Shown here: piece after piece, positions 7,442-16,500 of the stretch | Layout of the letters: each line of letters starts with the position of its first letter | Numbering within the stretch: position 1 is the first letter of the stretch | Assembly: GCF_000488215.1 (NCBI RefSeq) | Contig: NZ_KI530712.1 | Location: 62,001-126,000, forward strand | Direction of reading: 5' to 3' | Length of the DNA stretch: 64,000 nt | From: Acinetobacter nectaris CIP 110549 | GTDB taxonomy: Bacteria > Pseudomonadota > Gammaproteobacteria > Pseudomonadales > Moraxellaceae | Program-made: the position numbers and the translations under genes | Notes under the pieces: model-generated | Database searches by the model: none | What the model saw: the letters and a program-made list of their open reading frames with translations, nothing else | What the model was told of the DNA's origin: nothing

Positions 7442-8284
7442 ATGGGATTTATTCGTGGTGCAAAAGTACTTGTTGCAGCATCATTACTTGCAATGGGGCT
7501 TACAGCATGTAGTAAGCAAGAACAATCTGCAGATGCAAACTTGTCATCGATTGATCGTATTAAGAAAAATGATGTGGTACGTATAGGTGTATTTACAGAC
7601 AAGCCACCATTCGGTTATTTAGATGAAAAAGGCAATAACCAAGGTTTTGATGTTGAAATTGCTAAACACGTTGCAAAAGATTTATTAGGTGACGAAAAGA
7701 AAGTTCAATTCGTTCCAACAGAAGCCGCAAACCGTGTTGAATATCTAAAATCGAACAAAGTAGATATTATTTTTGCAAACTTCACCATTACGCCTGAACG
7801 TAAAGAAGTTGTAGATTATGCAAAACCATATCTTAAAGTGGCTTTAGGAATCGTTTCTCCTAAGGATCATCAAATTACAGATTTAACGCAGCTTAAAGAT
7901 AAAATCTTGCTTGTGAATAAAGGCACAACGGCAGATAATTTCTTTACCAAGAACCATCCTGAAATTAAGCTACAAAAGTATGAGCAAAATACTGAAACAT
8001 TTGATGCATTAAAAGATGGGCGTGGTGCAGCACTTGCACATGACAACTTATTGGTACTTGCGTGGGCAAAAGAGAATCCAAACTTTAAAGTCGGCATTCC
8101 AACGTTAGGTCAGCATGACTTTATTGCCCCTGCGGTGAAAAAAGGCGATACAGCATTGCTTGATTGGCTAAATAAAGATATGGATAAGCTGACGAAAGAA
8201 GGCGTGATGCAACAAGCATATGAAAAAACACTGAAGCCTGTATATGGTACAGACATTTCAGAGAAAGAATTACTTGTTGAGTAG
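7442..8284 (+). CDS. Polar amino-acid ABC transporter substrate-binding lipoprotein
   Basis: This 280-residue solute-binding protein catches the substrate in the periplasm for the ABC transporter encoded just upstream. It has a signal peptide with lipobox LTAC (Cys at about 23), so it is probably lipid-anchored. The mature protein is a SBP_bac_3 family binding protein: the opening VRIGVFTDKPPFGYLDEKG, the middle segment DIIFANFTITPERKEVVDYA, and the C-terminal lobe around DALKDGRGAALAHDN. The ligand-contacting pattern suits acidic or amide amino acids (Glu, Asp, Gln), similar to PEB1-type proteins, but this is inference. A strong terminator follows, closing the operon. Confidence 0.92.
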   Translation: MGFIRGAKVLVAASLLAMGLTACSKQEQSADANLSSIDRIKKNDVVRIGVFTDKPPFGYLDEKGNNQGFDVEIAKHVAKDLLGDEKKVQFVPTEAANRVEYLKSNKVDIIFANFTITPERKEVVDYAKPYLKVALGIVSPKDHQITDLTQLKDKILLVNKGTTADNFFTKNHPEIKLQKYEQNTETFDALKDGRGAALAHDNLLVLAWAKENPNFKVGIPTLGQHDFIAPAVKKGDTALLDWLNKDMDKLTKEGVMQQAYEKTLKPVYGTDISEKELLVE

Positions 8285-8301
8285 TTTCATGCTTCTAAAC
8301 G

Positions 8302-8331
8302 AAAGCCCTTATTTGAGATAAGGGCTTTTTT
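8302..8331 (+). terminator. Terminator of the ABC transporter operon
   Basis: An 11-base stem (AAAGCCCTTAT / ATAAGGGCTTT) with a five-base loop is followed by a T run, 18 bases after the last operon gene. Confidence 0.92.
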
Positions 8332-8412
8332 GTATGTGAAAGATGGTATACAAATATATTTCTTATTTTGTAGTAAACTGATTTGTCTAATTTGATGAGT
8401 AAAGTGAGTTGT

Positions 8413-8856
8413 ATGATGTTTGAACAAGATGAATTATTAAAATTAGATAACCAGTTTTGTTTCGCCGTCTACTCTATAAACTTGTCTTTAAATCAGACAT
8501 ATAGGAAGTTGCTTTCACCATGGGGGTTAACCTATCCACAATATTTGGTTTTGTTGGTTTTATGGGAAGAAGACCATTTAACAGTTTCAAGTATTGGTAA
8601 AAGGTTATTTTTAGAGTCATCTACACTTACACCACTGCTAAAACGACTAGAGTCTTTAAAGTGGTTGGTGCGTCATCGTTCAAAACAAGATGAAAGACAG
8701 GTTGTTGTTTCTTTAACAGAAGAAGGTATTCAGTTAAAAGAAAAAATGAAAGATATACCGCATCAAATACAATGTGCCTCTGATTGTGATTTACAAACAA
8801 TGATAGAAATAAAACAACAGTTGAATGCAGTGCGTGATAAGTTAAATCAGAAATAA
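8413..8856 (+). CDS. ohrR: MarR-family organic-peroxide sensor/repressor OhrR
   Basis: The protein represses ohr until an organic hydroperoxide oxidises its reactive Cys. The conserved OhrR opening LKLDNQFCFAVYS holds that Cys at about residue 16. The winged-helix DNA-binding region follows (LTVSSIGKRLFLESSTLTPLLKRLE, with the wing around RHRSKQDERQV). The chosen ATG at 8413 gives 147 residues (MMFEQDELLKLDNQ), close to family length, with GTGAG upstream; in-frame starts at 8383 and 8395 would lengthen it with residues not typical of OhrR. It lies just upstream of ohr on the same strand, with a palindromic operator between them. Confidence 0.93.
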   Translation: MMFEQDELLKLDNQFCFAVYSINLSLNQTYRKLLSPWGLTYPQYLVLLVLWEEDHLTVSSIGKRLFLESSTLTPLLKRLESLKWLVRHRSKQDERQVVVSLTEEGIQLKEKMKDIPHQIQCASDCDLQTMIEIKQQLNAVRDKLNQK

Positions 8857-8892
8857 GGAAAAATAATGTCAAAGGATAGTTGACGGATATTT

Positions 8893-8910
8893 TATATCGT
8901 GTACGATATA
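8893..8910. promoter_or_regulatory. Probable OhrR operator overlapping the ohr promoter
   Basis: TATATCGT-GT-ACGATATA is an 18-base inverted repeat, perfect in both 8-base arms. A -10-like TATAAT (8907-8912) overlaps its right arm, so a bound repressor would block transcription of ohr, whose start codon is 38 bases further on. Confidence 0.72.
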
Positions 8911-8947
8911 ATCGTAAACAATCATTATTAACGGTGGAGTAATAACA

Positions 8948-9376
8948 ATGTCATTGGAACAAGTCGTTTATACAGCAAAAGCAAAAGCAACGGGTGGTCG
9001 TGATGGTCGTGCAACATCAAGTGATGGTGTACTAGATGTTAAACTCGGTGTACCAAAAGAAATGGGTGGTGCAGGTGGTGAAGTAACGAACCCTGAACAA
9101 CTTTTTGCAGCAGGCTACTCTGCATGCTTTCTAGGGGCAATGAAGTTTGTATCGGGTCGTGACAAAATTGAGATGCCAAAAGATACTTTTATTGAAGGTG
9201 AAGTAGGTATAGGCCCAATTCCCAATGGTTTTGGTATTCAAGTGACATTAAATATTCATTTGCCAGAGATGGAGCAAGAGGCTGCTCAGAAATTGGTAGA
9301 TGCTGCACATATTGTATGCCCATACTCAAATGCAACTCGTGGCAATATTGATGTAACACTAAATATTGTCGCTTAA
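8948..9376 (+). CDS. ohr: Organic hydroperoxide resistance peroxidase Ohr
   Basis: Ohr is a thiol peroxidase that reduces organic hydroperoxides, including fatty-acid hydroperoxides, in the cytoplasm as a dimer. The 142-residue length is normal. Both active-site Cys are present: in GYSACFLGAM (about residue 59) and in HIVCPYSNATRGN (about residue 123), and the catalytic Arg (ATGGRDGRA) is near residue 19. The ATG follows GGTGGAGTAATAAC. It is regulated by the upstream ohrR through the operator at 8893-8910, and a terminator closes the unit. Confidence 0.98.
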   Translation: MSLEQVVYTAKAKATGGRDGRATSSDGVLDVKLGVPKEMGGAGGEVTNPEQLFAAGYSACFLGAMKFVSGRDKIEMPKDTFIEGEVGIGPIPNGFGIQVTLNIHLPEMEQEAAQKLVDAAHIVCPYSNATRGNIDVTLNIVA

Positions 9377-9397
9377 TGATTTAAATTTACGTTAAAG

Positions 9398-9425
9398 TAC
9401 CCACCATTATGGTGGGTATTTTTTT
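9398..9425 (+). terminator. Terminator after ohr
   Basis: A perfect stem TACCCACC / GGTGGGTA with loop ATTAT is followed by nine T. The next gene begins only ten bases later, so it needs read-through or its own promoter close to the hairpin. Confidence 0.92.
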
Positions 9426-9434
9426 AGGGGTATT

Positions 9435-10178
9435 ATGGCTTTATCTCCAGTTTGGTATAGTTGTTATCAAGCAGCTGAAGCTCAAAAGAAATCTTTTAAT
9501 TTTGATATGGCTTTTCCAGAAAAGTTTGATTTACTGCGTTTATACGACATTGAATATAAAATGCGTAATACAAGTGAAGACGAGGAGTTTCATCGTCTAA
9601 TGAAAGCATTCATTACAATTCACGATGCTTATTTAAACTATGAACCGCTACCTATAGAACATGCACCAACCCGAATGTATACCTCAGATCCTCGTCTAGA
9701 AATTAAAGATATTCACCAAAAGTTTCATGGTTTTTTCAAAACACTAGATGGTTATAAAATCTTGACTGAAGAGGGCTATCAGCTGATTCAACAATTTAAC
9801 TTAGGGCAAGGGACGCAGTTTTTTCCAATTCGTTTATATCATTATGAAACAAATCAACCTATAAATAATGAAACCTATTATTTGATGTGCTTGACCGATT
9901 GGCGTAATTATCTGCTACCTGAGTTTTGTGAGGGTGAGTTATATGATTTCTCCACTACTAAAGGAGGAGTCATCTCAAATTGGTTAACTCCAGGTGATGA
10001 ATTTAACGATGCGATTGCACTCTCAAGTGAGGCATCAAACTGTGATTTAGATTTATGGCACGACCCTGCATTACATGGTTCTTTATTTATGTCTGATCGC
10101 TTAAAACAGGCTTTAGAGCAGGTGGGTTTTCTTCCTTGTTGGCATGTACTTTCAACGGTGCTTATATATAAACAATAA
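9435..10178 (+). CDS. Uncharacterised protein, faintly similar to imm11-type (DUF1629) immunity proteins
   Basis: This 247-residue protein is not firmly recognised. It has no signal peptide or membrane segment and is rich in aromatic and acidic residues. The end (SDRLKQALEQVGF, residues about 219-231) resembles the C-terminal helix of the imm11/DUF1629 family, where a similar 'SdrLkqaLe..g' segment is usual. If that holds, it could be an orphan immunity protein; no toxin gene is nearby. The ATG follows AGGGGTATT, ten bases after the ohr terminator. It is followed by ubiC and ubiA on the same strand but has no evident link to ubiquinone synthesis. Confidence 0.6.
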   Translation: MALSPVWYSCYQAAEAQKKSFNFDMAFPEKFDLLRLYDIEYKMRNTSEDEEFHRLMKAFITIHDAYLNYEPLPIEHAPTRMYTSDPRLEIKDIHQKFHGFFKTLDGYKILTEEGYQLIQQFNLGQGTQFFPIRLYHYETNQPINNETYYLMCLTDWRNYLLPEFCEGELYDFSTTKGGVISNWLTPGDEFNDAIALSSEASNCDLDLWHDPALHGSLFMSDRLKQALEQVGFLPCWHVLSTVLIYKQ

Positions 10179-10243
10179 AATTGTGGATGGCGATCAAATC
10201 ATTTTCAGTTACACTAACAGCGTTTAAAATAATATGTAGTGAT

Positions 10244-10759
10244 ATGCAACAGAAGCGTCGTATTGGTCAAGCTCAAAAACCGCTCAAAAATATTCCTCCT
10301 TATTTATATGATTGGTTATACGCTTCGGGCTCTTTAACTCAGCAGTTAACACGCCTTGCACATGGGCAGTTTCATGTTGAACCGATACACTCGTCTTTTG
10401 AGCGATTAAAGCTTAGAGATAGTACGTGGTTAAAGATGCCAAGCTATCATACCTCGTGGGTCAGAGAAGCATTTCTCTTTGGTTGTGAAGATATACCATG
10501 GGTAAAAGCAAAAAGTATTTTTCCTATTTTAAGTTTACAAAAGAAAGCACGTATTTTTAGACATTTAGGAACAAAGCCTATAGGCTTCTTTTTGTTTCAG
10601 CGCACACTGCCTTTATGTGAACGCCGTGTGGTCTATTTAAATGAAGGATGGACGAGGCAGAGCTGTTATACATGGCATGGTTGTAAATTTATCGTACAAG
10701 AAACGTTTCTACCTGCATTTGAAAATTTTATTCGAGAATATGAGTATAGTAAGGCCTAA
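10244..10759 (+). CDS. ubiC: Chorismate-pyruvate lyase
   Basis: UbiC splits chorismate into pyruvate and 4-hydroxybenzoate, the first step of ubiquinone synthesis. The match is distant but consistent: a WVREAFLFG segment (Arg as in the active site), and a C-terminal RRVVYLNEG...VQETFLPAF, where the conserved Glu of the VTEVFLP motif is kept. Starting at ATG 10244 (MQQKRR) gives 171 residues, close to the 165 of E. coli; the frame is open back to a TTG at 10181 but the extra 21 residues do not look like UbiC. Placement two bases before ubiA supports the call strongly. Confidence 0.88.
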   Translation: MQQKRRIGQAQKPLKNIPPYLYDWLYASGSLTQQLTRLAHGQFHVEPIHSSFERLKLRDSTWLKMPSYHTSWVREAFLFGCEDIPWVKAKSIFPILSLQKKARIFRHLGTKPIGFFLFQRTLPLCERRVVYLNEGWTRQSCYTWHGCKFIVQETFLPAFENFIREYEYSKA

Positions 10760-10761
10760 TT

Positions 10762-11637
10762 GTGGTGAATAAACAAATAACATGGGCTGAACGCCTAAAA
10801 GCATATTATTACTTATGTCGTTTTGACCGACCAATTGGTACAGAGTTGGTACTTTGGCCAACATTGTGGGCACTATGGGTCGCTGCGGGTGGCATTCCAA
10901 ACTTTAAAGTACTTATATTGATGGCACTTGGTGCTATTTTTATGCGTGCAGCAGGTTGTGCTATTAATGACTTTGCTGACCGTAAAGTGGATGGCCATGT
11001 TGAAAGAACCAAAAACAGGCCTTTAGCCACTGGAGTGATTACGCCTAAAGAAGCAGTTGCTGTATTTATTCTTCTTGTTTTAGCCAGTGCATGCTTACTT
11101 TTCTTTTTGCCAATTGCAACATTTTATTGTTCTTTTGGTGCACTGTTTTTAGCATTTATTTATCCTTTTATGAAACGCTATACGCATTTGCCCCAAGTTG
11201 TTTTAGGTGCGGCATTTTCTTGGTCTATACCAATGGCATTTACAGCAGTGGGTAGACCTCTAGATTTAACTTGTTGGCTTTTATATTTTGGAAATTTAAC
11301 ATGGACTGTGGCATACGATACCCAATATGCCATTACAGATCGTGTTTATGATTTAAAAATTGGTGTGAAATCTACTGCTATTTTATTTGGTCGTTACGAT
11401 GTGCAAATTATTGCATTATTGCAACTCATCAGTCTGTTTCTTATTGGTTGGGCTTTATTTCGTGATGATATCTTGCACCCATATGGTACGATAGCACTTT
11501 CATTGGTATTGATTGATTATCTTTATCAATGGTATCAGATTAAAGACCGTGATCCACAACGCTGTTTCAAAATGTTTTTACATAATCGGTGGGTAGGGAT
11601 TTTAGTTTTTATTGGAATATTTATGAGTTTGCTGTAA
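10762..11637 (+). CDS. ubiA: 4-hydroxybenzoate octaprenyltransferase
   Basis: This inner-membrane prenyltransferase attaches the polyprenyl chain to 4-hydroxybenzoate made by UbiC. It has 291 residues and about eight membrane helices. Both Asp-rich motifs are present: NDFADRKVDGHVERTKNRP near residue 68 and DTQYAITDRVYDLKIGVKS near 187. The start is GTG at 10762, two bases after the ubiC stop, with AAGG upstream; a second GTG follows at 10765. ubiC and ubiA clearly form one transcription unit. Confidence 0.98.
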   Translation: MVNKQITWAERLKAYYYLCRFDRPIGTELVLWPTLWALWVAAGGIPNFKVLILMALGAIFMRAAGCAINDFADRKVDGHVERTKNRPLATGVITPKEAVAVFILLVLASACLLFFLPIATFYCSFGALFLAFIYPFMKRYTHLPQVVLGAAFSWSIPMAFTAVGRPLDLTCWLLYFGNLTWTVAYDTQYAITDRVYDLKIGVKSTAILFGRYDVQIIALLQLISLFLIGWALFRDDILHPYGTIALSLVLIDYLYQWYQIKDRDPQRCFKMFLHNRWVGILVFIGIFMSLL

Positions 11638-11650
11638 GGGAGTAGCAAGT

Positions 11651-11887
11651 GTGAGCGAAGATATACGTACAAGGAATCGTAAGCGTTGGATTATTTTTTC
11701 TGTTGCCTTACTTGTACCTGTGTTATTGGTATTACTGTTATTTGTTGCTGCATCTCAGGATGCAAAAACAACAAAAAGATATGCATCTGAAAGAGCAGGA
11801 TATGCCGAGAAGTTTGCGCAACAAGATGAAGATCGTGCACTTGCGTCAGACCCAGAGGCGACTACAAGTAGTAATCAGGGTCATTAG
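11651..11887 (+). CDS. Small single-pass membrane protein of unknown function
   Basis: A 78-residue protein with a charged N-terminus (SEDIRTRNRKR), one strong hydrophobic helix (about residues 13-34, WIIFSVALLVPVLLVLLLFV) and a polar tail rich in Ala, Asp, Glu and Ser. It starts with GTG at 11651 behind GGGAGTAGCAAGT and follows ubiA by 13 bases, so it is probably the last gene of the ubiCA unit. I do not recognise a family. Confidence 0.75.
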   Translation: MSEDIRTRNRKRWIIFSVALLVPVLLVLLLFVAASQDAKTTKRYASERAGYAEKFAQQDEDRALASDPEATTSSNQGH

Positions 11888-11898
11888 AATATCTGAAT

Positions 11899-11928
11899 AA
11901 AATGCTTTTTTAAAAGCATTTTATTTTT
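11899..11928 (+). terminator. Terminator of the ubiC-ubiA unit
   Basis: AAAATGCTTTT pairs with AAAAGCATTTT across a two-base gap and is followed by ATTTTT. It lies 12 bases after the small membrane protein gene. Confidence 0.82.
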
Positions 11929-11938
11929 ATAGAAAAGA

Positions 11939-11973
11939 AAAAACCCCATATATAATTTATATATGGGGTTTTT
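11939..11973 (-). terminator. Terminator of tRNA-Asn (works on both strands)
   Basis: A perfect 16-base stem (AAAAACCCCATATATA / TATATATGGGGTTTTT) with a three-base loop and T runs on both strands lies just after the 3' end of the reverse-strand tRNA gene. Confidence 0.9.
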
Positions 11974-11980
11974 AGAATCT

Positions 11981-12056
11981 TGGCTCTCCAACCTGGGCTC
12001 GAACCAGGGACCTGCGGATTAACAGTCCGTCGCTCTACCGACTGAGCTATTGGAGA
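11981..12056 (-). tRNA. tRNA-Asn (anticodon GTT)
   Basis: Read on the reverse strand, the 76 bases fold as a tRNA with a seven-base acceptor stem (TCTCCAA / TTGGAGA), a D arm (AGCTCAGTCGGTAGAGC), the anticodon loop CTGTTAA with GTT, a T arm GGTTCGAGCC and an encoded CCA end. It is identical over 83 bases (including seven upstream bases) to the tRNA at 25482-25557. Confidence 0.97.
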
Positions 12057-12067
12057 ATCTGATACGC

Positions 12068-12096
12068 ATTCTATGTTTGATTTTGAGTATCGTCAA
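12068..12096 (-). promoter_or_regulatory. Sigma-70 promoter of tRNA-Asn
   Basis: On the reverse strand TTGACG (12096-12091) and TAGAAT (12073-12068) are separated by exactly 17 bases and lie 11 bases upstream of the tRNA. The same two boxes with the same spacing stand before the tRNA at 25557. Confidence 0.85.
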
Positions 12097-12370
12097 GGGT
12101 ATATCATAAAAGATTCATTTGAATGGTTTAAAATTAAGCATTTTGCTTCAAAAATCACATATTTTGTCTTTTAAATTATATGTATGATTTAAGGTATTCC
12201 TCATTTTTTATCAAAATAATAAAAAGTAAGGATTTTCTAAAAATGCTTTTTACAGTAACAACATAATTAATTCATGAAATTATTGAATAATATCGTTAAA
12301 TTATCTGTTTGAAACATTACCCTGCTTTAATTTGTGCAGAAAAATATTTTAACTCTTCTAAGGTTTCATT

Positions 12371-13558
12371 ATGTCGCGAAAAATTAAAACGATCTTTATA
12401 TTTTTGATCTTAATTATTGTGATTGCAGCGGCTTATTTTTTTATTAAATCAAAATCTTCTAGTCAGCCTCGGAATATGCCTCAGTCTATGGGTACGCCCG
12501 TACAAGTCGGTGTAGCAACCACACAAGATGTTCCTGTGCTTGTAAATGCACTTGGAACAGTTACAGCAAATAAAACAGTGACAGTAACCAGTAGAATTAC
12601 GGGGAATTTGCAAAGTATTTACTTTAAAGAAGGACAGTATGTTCATGAAGGTGAGTTGCTTGCCCAAGTAGATGTAAAACCATCTCAAGCAACACTAGAA
12701 CAATATGAAGGGACACTTGCTCAAAACCAAGCACAACTTAAAAATGCACGTTTAACATTAGCAAGATATGAAAGATTATATGAAAAAGAGTCGATTTCTA
12801 AGCAAGATTTAGATACACAGATTGCAACAGCAGGGCAGTATGAGGGTGCGGTTAAAGCAACTCTTGGACAAATTCAAGCAGCAAAACTAAACATTGGTTA
12901 TGGTCGTATCGTTGCACCAATTTCGGGCTATATCGGATTAAGAAAAGTAGATATAGGAAATGCTGTGAGTGCAGATAGTACAGCAATTGCAGTAATTACA
13001 CAGACGAAACCGATTGCTGTTGTATTTAGTATTCCACAAGTGCAAATTGCAGATGTAGTGAAGCCATTACGTGATGGAAAAACGCTGATTGTAAATGCTT
13101 ATGATCAAAGCGGAAAAAATAAACTTGCCGAAGGTAAGGTTACTGTGATTAGTAATGAAATTGATAGTTCAACAGGAACTGTGTCATTAAAAGCAGTATT
13201 TGAAAATCAAACAGATCAACTATTCCCAAATCAATTTGTAAATGTTCAACTTACAACAAAAACTTTAGACCATGCCATTGTTATTCCGAGTGCTGCTGTT
13301 CAGCTTAGTGATGCAGGTAAATATGTATTTACTGTAAATAATCATTCTGAAGTGAAAAAAGTAATGGTTAAAACAGGCCCTGAAACAACAGATGGAAAAA
13401 CAACAATATTTGAAGGTGTACAACTTGGAGATCAGGTTGTGACAACAGGTGTTGATTCTTTAGGTAACGGTGCAAAAGTTAAAGTGGTTACGCCTGAAAA
13501 AGTAGATACGCGTATTTTAGATAATGCATCTGCACCTCATCATCATGGACCGCGCTAA
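12371..13558 (+). CDS. mdtA: RND efflux periplasmic adaptor (MdtA-like)
   Basis: The 395-residue membrane-fusion protein would link the two inner-membrane pumps to the outer-membrane channel encoded downstream. Residues 8-26 form a hydrophobic N-terminal anchor without a lipobox Cys. Lipoyl/barrel halves flank a coiled-coil hairpin (about 95-185, with repeated Gln/Ala/Lys). AKLNIGYGRIVAPISGYIGLR is the typical second lipoyl half. The Cterm has a His-rich end (HHHG). It is the first gene of a four-gene operon with MdtABC-like order plus an outer-membrane factor. The sequence does not identify the drug substrates, and no BaeSR-type regulator lies beside it. Confidence 0.92.
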   Translation: MSRKIKTIFIFLILIIVIAAAYFFIKSKSSSQPRNMPQSMGTPVQVGVATTQDVPVLVNALGTVTANKTVTVTSRITGNLQSIYFKEGQYVHEGELLAQVDVKPSQATLEQYEGTLAQNQAQLKNARLTLARYERLYEKESISKQDLDTQIATAGQYEGAVKATLGQIQAAKLNIGYGRIVAPISGYIGLRKVDIGNAVSADSTAIAVITQTKPIAVVFSIPQVQIADVVKPLRDGKTLIVNAYDQSGKNKLAEGKVTVISNEIDSSTGTVSLKAVFENQTDQLFPNQFVNVQLTTKTLDHAIVIPSAAVQLSDAGKYVFTVNNHSEVKKVMVKTGPETTDGKTTIFEGVQLGDQVVTTGVDSLGNGAKVKVVTPEKVDTRILDNASAPHHHGPR

Positions 13559-13564
13559 ATTACT

Positions 13565-16500
13565 ATGAATCCATCTCGTATTTTTATAGAACGACCTGTT
13601 GCCACTTTGTTGTTAATGATTGCGATTATTCTAAGTGGCGTTTTGGCATATAAAAACTTATCAATATCGGCATTACCCGAAGTAGATTATCCAATTATTC
13701 AGGTAACGACAGAGTTTCCAGGTGCAGGCCCTGAAGTGATGACAACAGGTGTCACCGCACCTTTAGAGCGTCAGTTAGGTCAAATGGCAGGCTTAAAACA
13801 GATGTATTCTACAAGCTCAGGCGGTGCTTCTGTTATTACATTAAAATTTAGTTTAAATATGTCGTTAGATGTTGCGGAGCAAGAGGTACAAGCCGCAATT
13901 AATACTGCCGATTCGTTATTGCCAAGTGGACTACCCAATAAACCGACATATAAGAAAGTGAACCCTGCAGATGCACCTATTATTACAATTGCTGCAACTT
14001 CAGATACATTGCCACTCATTAAAGTACAAGATATTTTAAATAATCGAGTTGCTTTAAAGTTGTCTCAAATTTCAGGTGTAGGTCTTGTAAGTCTTGCAGG
14101 TGGACAGCAAACAGCCGTACGTATTCAGGTTAATCCGACCGCGCTGACAAATCATGGTTTAACACTTGCAAATATTTCAACCGTAATTAGTAATTCGAAT
14201 GTAAATGGTTCTAAAGGTGGGTTTGATGGCCCAAGTAAGTCTGTAACCATTGAAGCAAATGATCAGCTCAGAAGTATTGATGATTATAAAAATCTGATTT
14301 TAAAATATGAAAACGGAAGTGCAATTTATTTACGTGATGTCGCAACGGTAAGTGAAGCACCACAAGACCTTTACCAGTCAGCTTCTGCCAATGGTAAACC
14401 TGCCATTATTATGAATGTGCAGCGTCAACCGGGAACAAACGTTGTTTCTATTGCAGATAATATTAAACAGCAACTTCCTGAAATTCAAAAAAGCTTACCA
14501 GCATCTATTCATTTAGATATTTTATCAGACCGTACACAGACCATTCGTGCATCTATTCATGATGTGCAGTTTGAACTCATGCTGTCGATGTGTTTGGTGG
14601 TCATGGTTTCATTTTTATTTTTAAGAACATTTGCAGCAACATTTATTCCAAGTGTTGCTGTACCACTGTCAATTATAGGCACATTTGGTGTGATGTATTT
14701 GTCAGGGTTTTCAATTAATAATTTGACACTGATGGCACTTACCATTGCAACAGGGTTTGTGATTGATGATGCTATTGTTGTTGTAGAGAATATTCAACGC
14801 CATATCGAAAATGGCGAAACACCAATGCAAGCTGCTTTAAAAGGGTCGCGTGAGATTGGTTTTACCATCATTTCATTGACGATTTCTTTAGTGGCTGTGC
14901 TGATTCCACTGCTTTTTATGGGCGATGTGATTGGTCGTTTGTTCAGAGAGTTTTCTATTACACTTGCAGTCGCAATTTTTGTGTCGATGTTTGTTTCTTT
15001 AACATTAACGCCAATGCTTAGTGCTTATTTGCTGAAACATATTCCAGAAGAAAAGCATAATGTTGTTGCACGCGGTTTTGGGCGTGGATTTGATCGTGTA
15101 TTACATGGTTATGAGCGCTGTTTAAAAGTTGTATTTCGCCATCAGCGTTTAACTTTGGTTGTTGCGGTATTGACCTTGGTTCTCACGGGTCTTTTATATG
15201 TTTGGATCCCAAAAGGTTTCTTTCCATCACAAGATACAGGCATGATTCAAGGGATTTCTATTGCACCGCAAAATGTATCTTTTGCTGAAATGTCAAAAAG
15301 ACAACAAGCGCTTGTTCAGGCATTACAAAAAGATCCTGCAGTCGCATCTATTTCTTCAATTGTAGGTATAGATGCAACGAACAATACCACGCTAAATACA
15401 GGACGACTGCAAATTAGCTTAAAAGACTTTTCTGAGCGAGATAAGGCAGATGTTGTGATTGAGCGCTTAAAAGCAGAAGCCTCAAATGTTGCAGGTATTA
15501 AGTTGTATGCCATTAAAAATCAAGATTTAAGTGTTGATGACCAAGTCACACCGAGTCAATATCAACTGACATTGGATACTCCCGATCAGAAAGATTTAGA
15601 AATATGGGCACCTAAACTTGTTGAAGCAATGCAGAAAAATCCAATGTTTTCAGCAGTGAATCAAAACTTGCAGAATCAAGCCAATATTGCATATTTAGAA
15701 ATCAATCGTACTGCGGCAGGTCGTTATGGTATTACGGCAAATGATATTGATACAGCACTTTATAATGCTTTTGGTCAGCGCTTAATTTCTACTATTTATA
15801 CGCAGGCCAATCAGTACCGCGTGGTTTTAGAGGTTGAGAAGCCATACCGCCAAGACCTATCTGCTTTTTCAAATATCTATGTGTCAGGTACAGCCTCAAC
15901 CACAACGAATGCAGATGGTACAGTCACAACATCTTCAACGTCGATGGTGCCTTTAAGTAATTTAGTCACTGTGTCTGAAAAAATGGGTTATCAGGGATAC
16001 ACCCGAATTAATCAGACTCCAGCCGCAACCTTGTCCTTTAATGTTAACCATGGCTATACCTTAGATGAGGCAAAACAAACCTTTGAGCAAATTAAACAAG
16101 ACATTGGTCTACCTAAGACCATTAATGTGAAGTATCAAGGCGCATTGCTTGCGTATATTACCTCAGGCTCAAATACATTGTGGTTGATTTTGGCTGCATT
16201 GCTGACAATGTATATCGTACTTGGCATTTTATATGAAAGTTGGATTCACCCAATTACAGTACTTTCAACCTTACCATCTGCTGCAATTGGTGCTTTGCTT
16301 GCACTTCGTTTAACCGATACCGAGTTCTCGCTTATTGCATTGATTGGTATTATTTTGCTGATCGGTATTGTGAAGAAAAATGCCATTATGCTGATTGATT
16401 TTGCTCTAGAAGCCCAGCGTGAAGGCAAAACAGCAACAGAAGCAATGTATCAAGCATGTATTTTGCGGTTTCGTCCTATTTTAATGACGACTTGTGCTGC

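Noticed and set aside
9409..9600. Forward 63-codon frame starting in the ohr terminator
   Set aside because: It begins inside the hairpin and overlaps the larger gene at 9435 in another frame.
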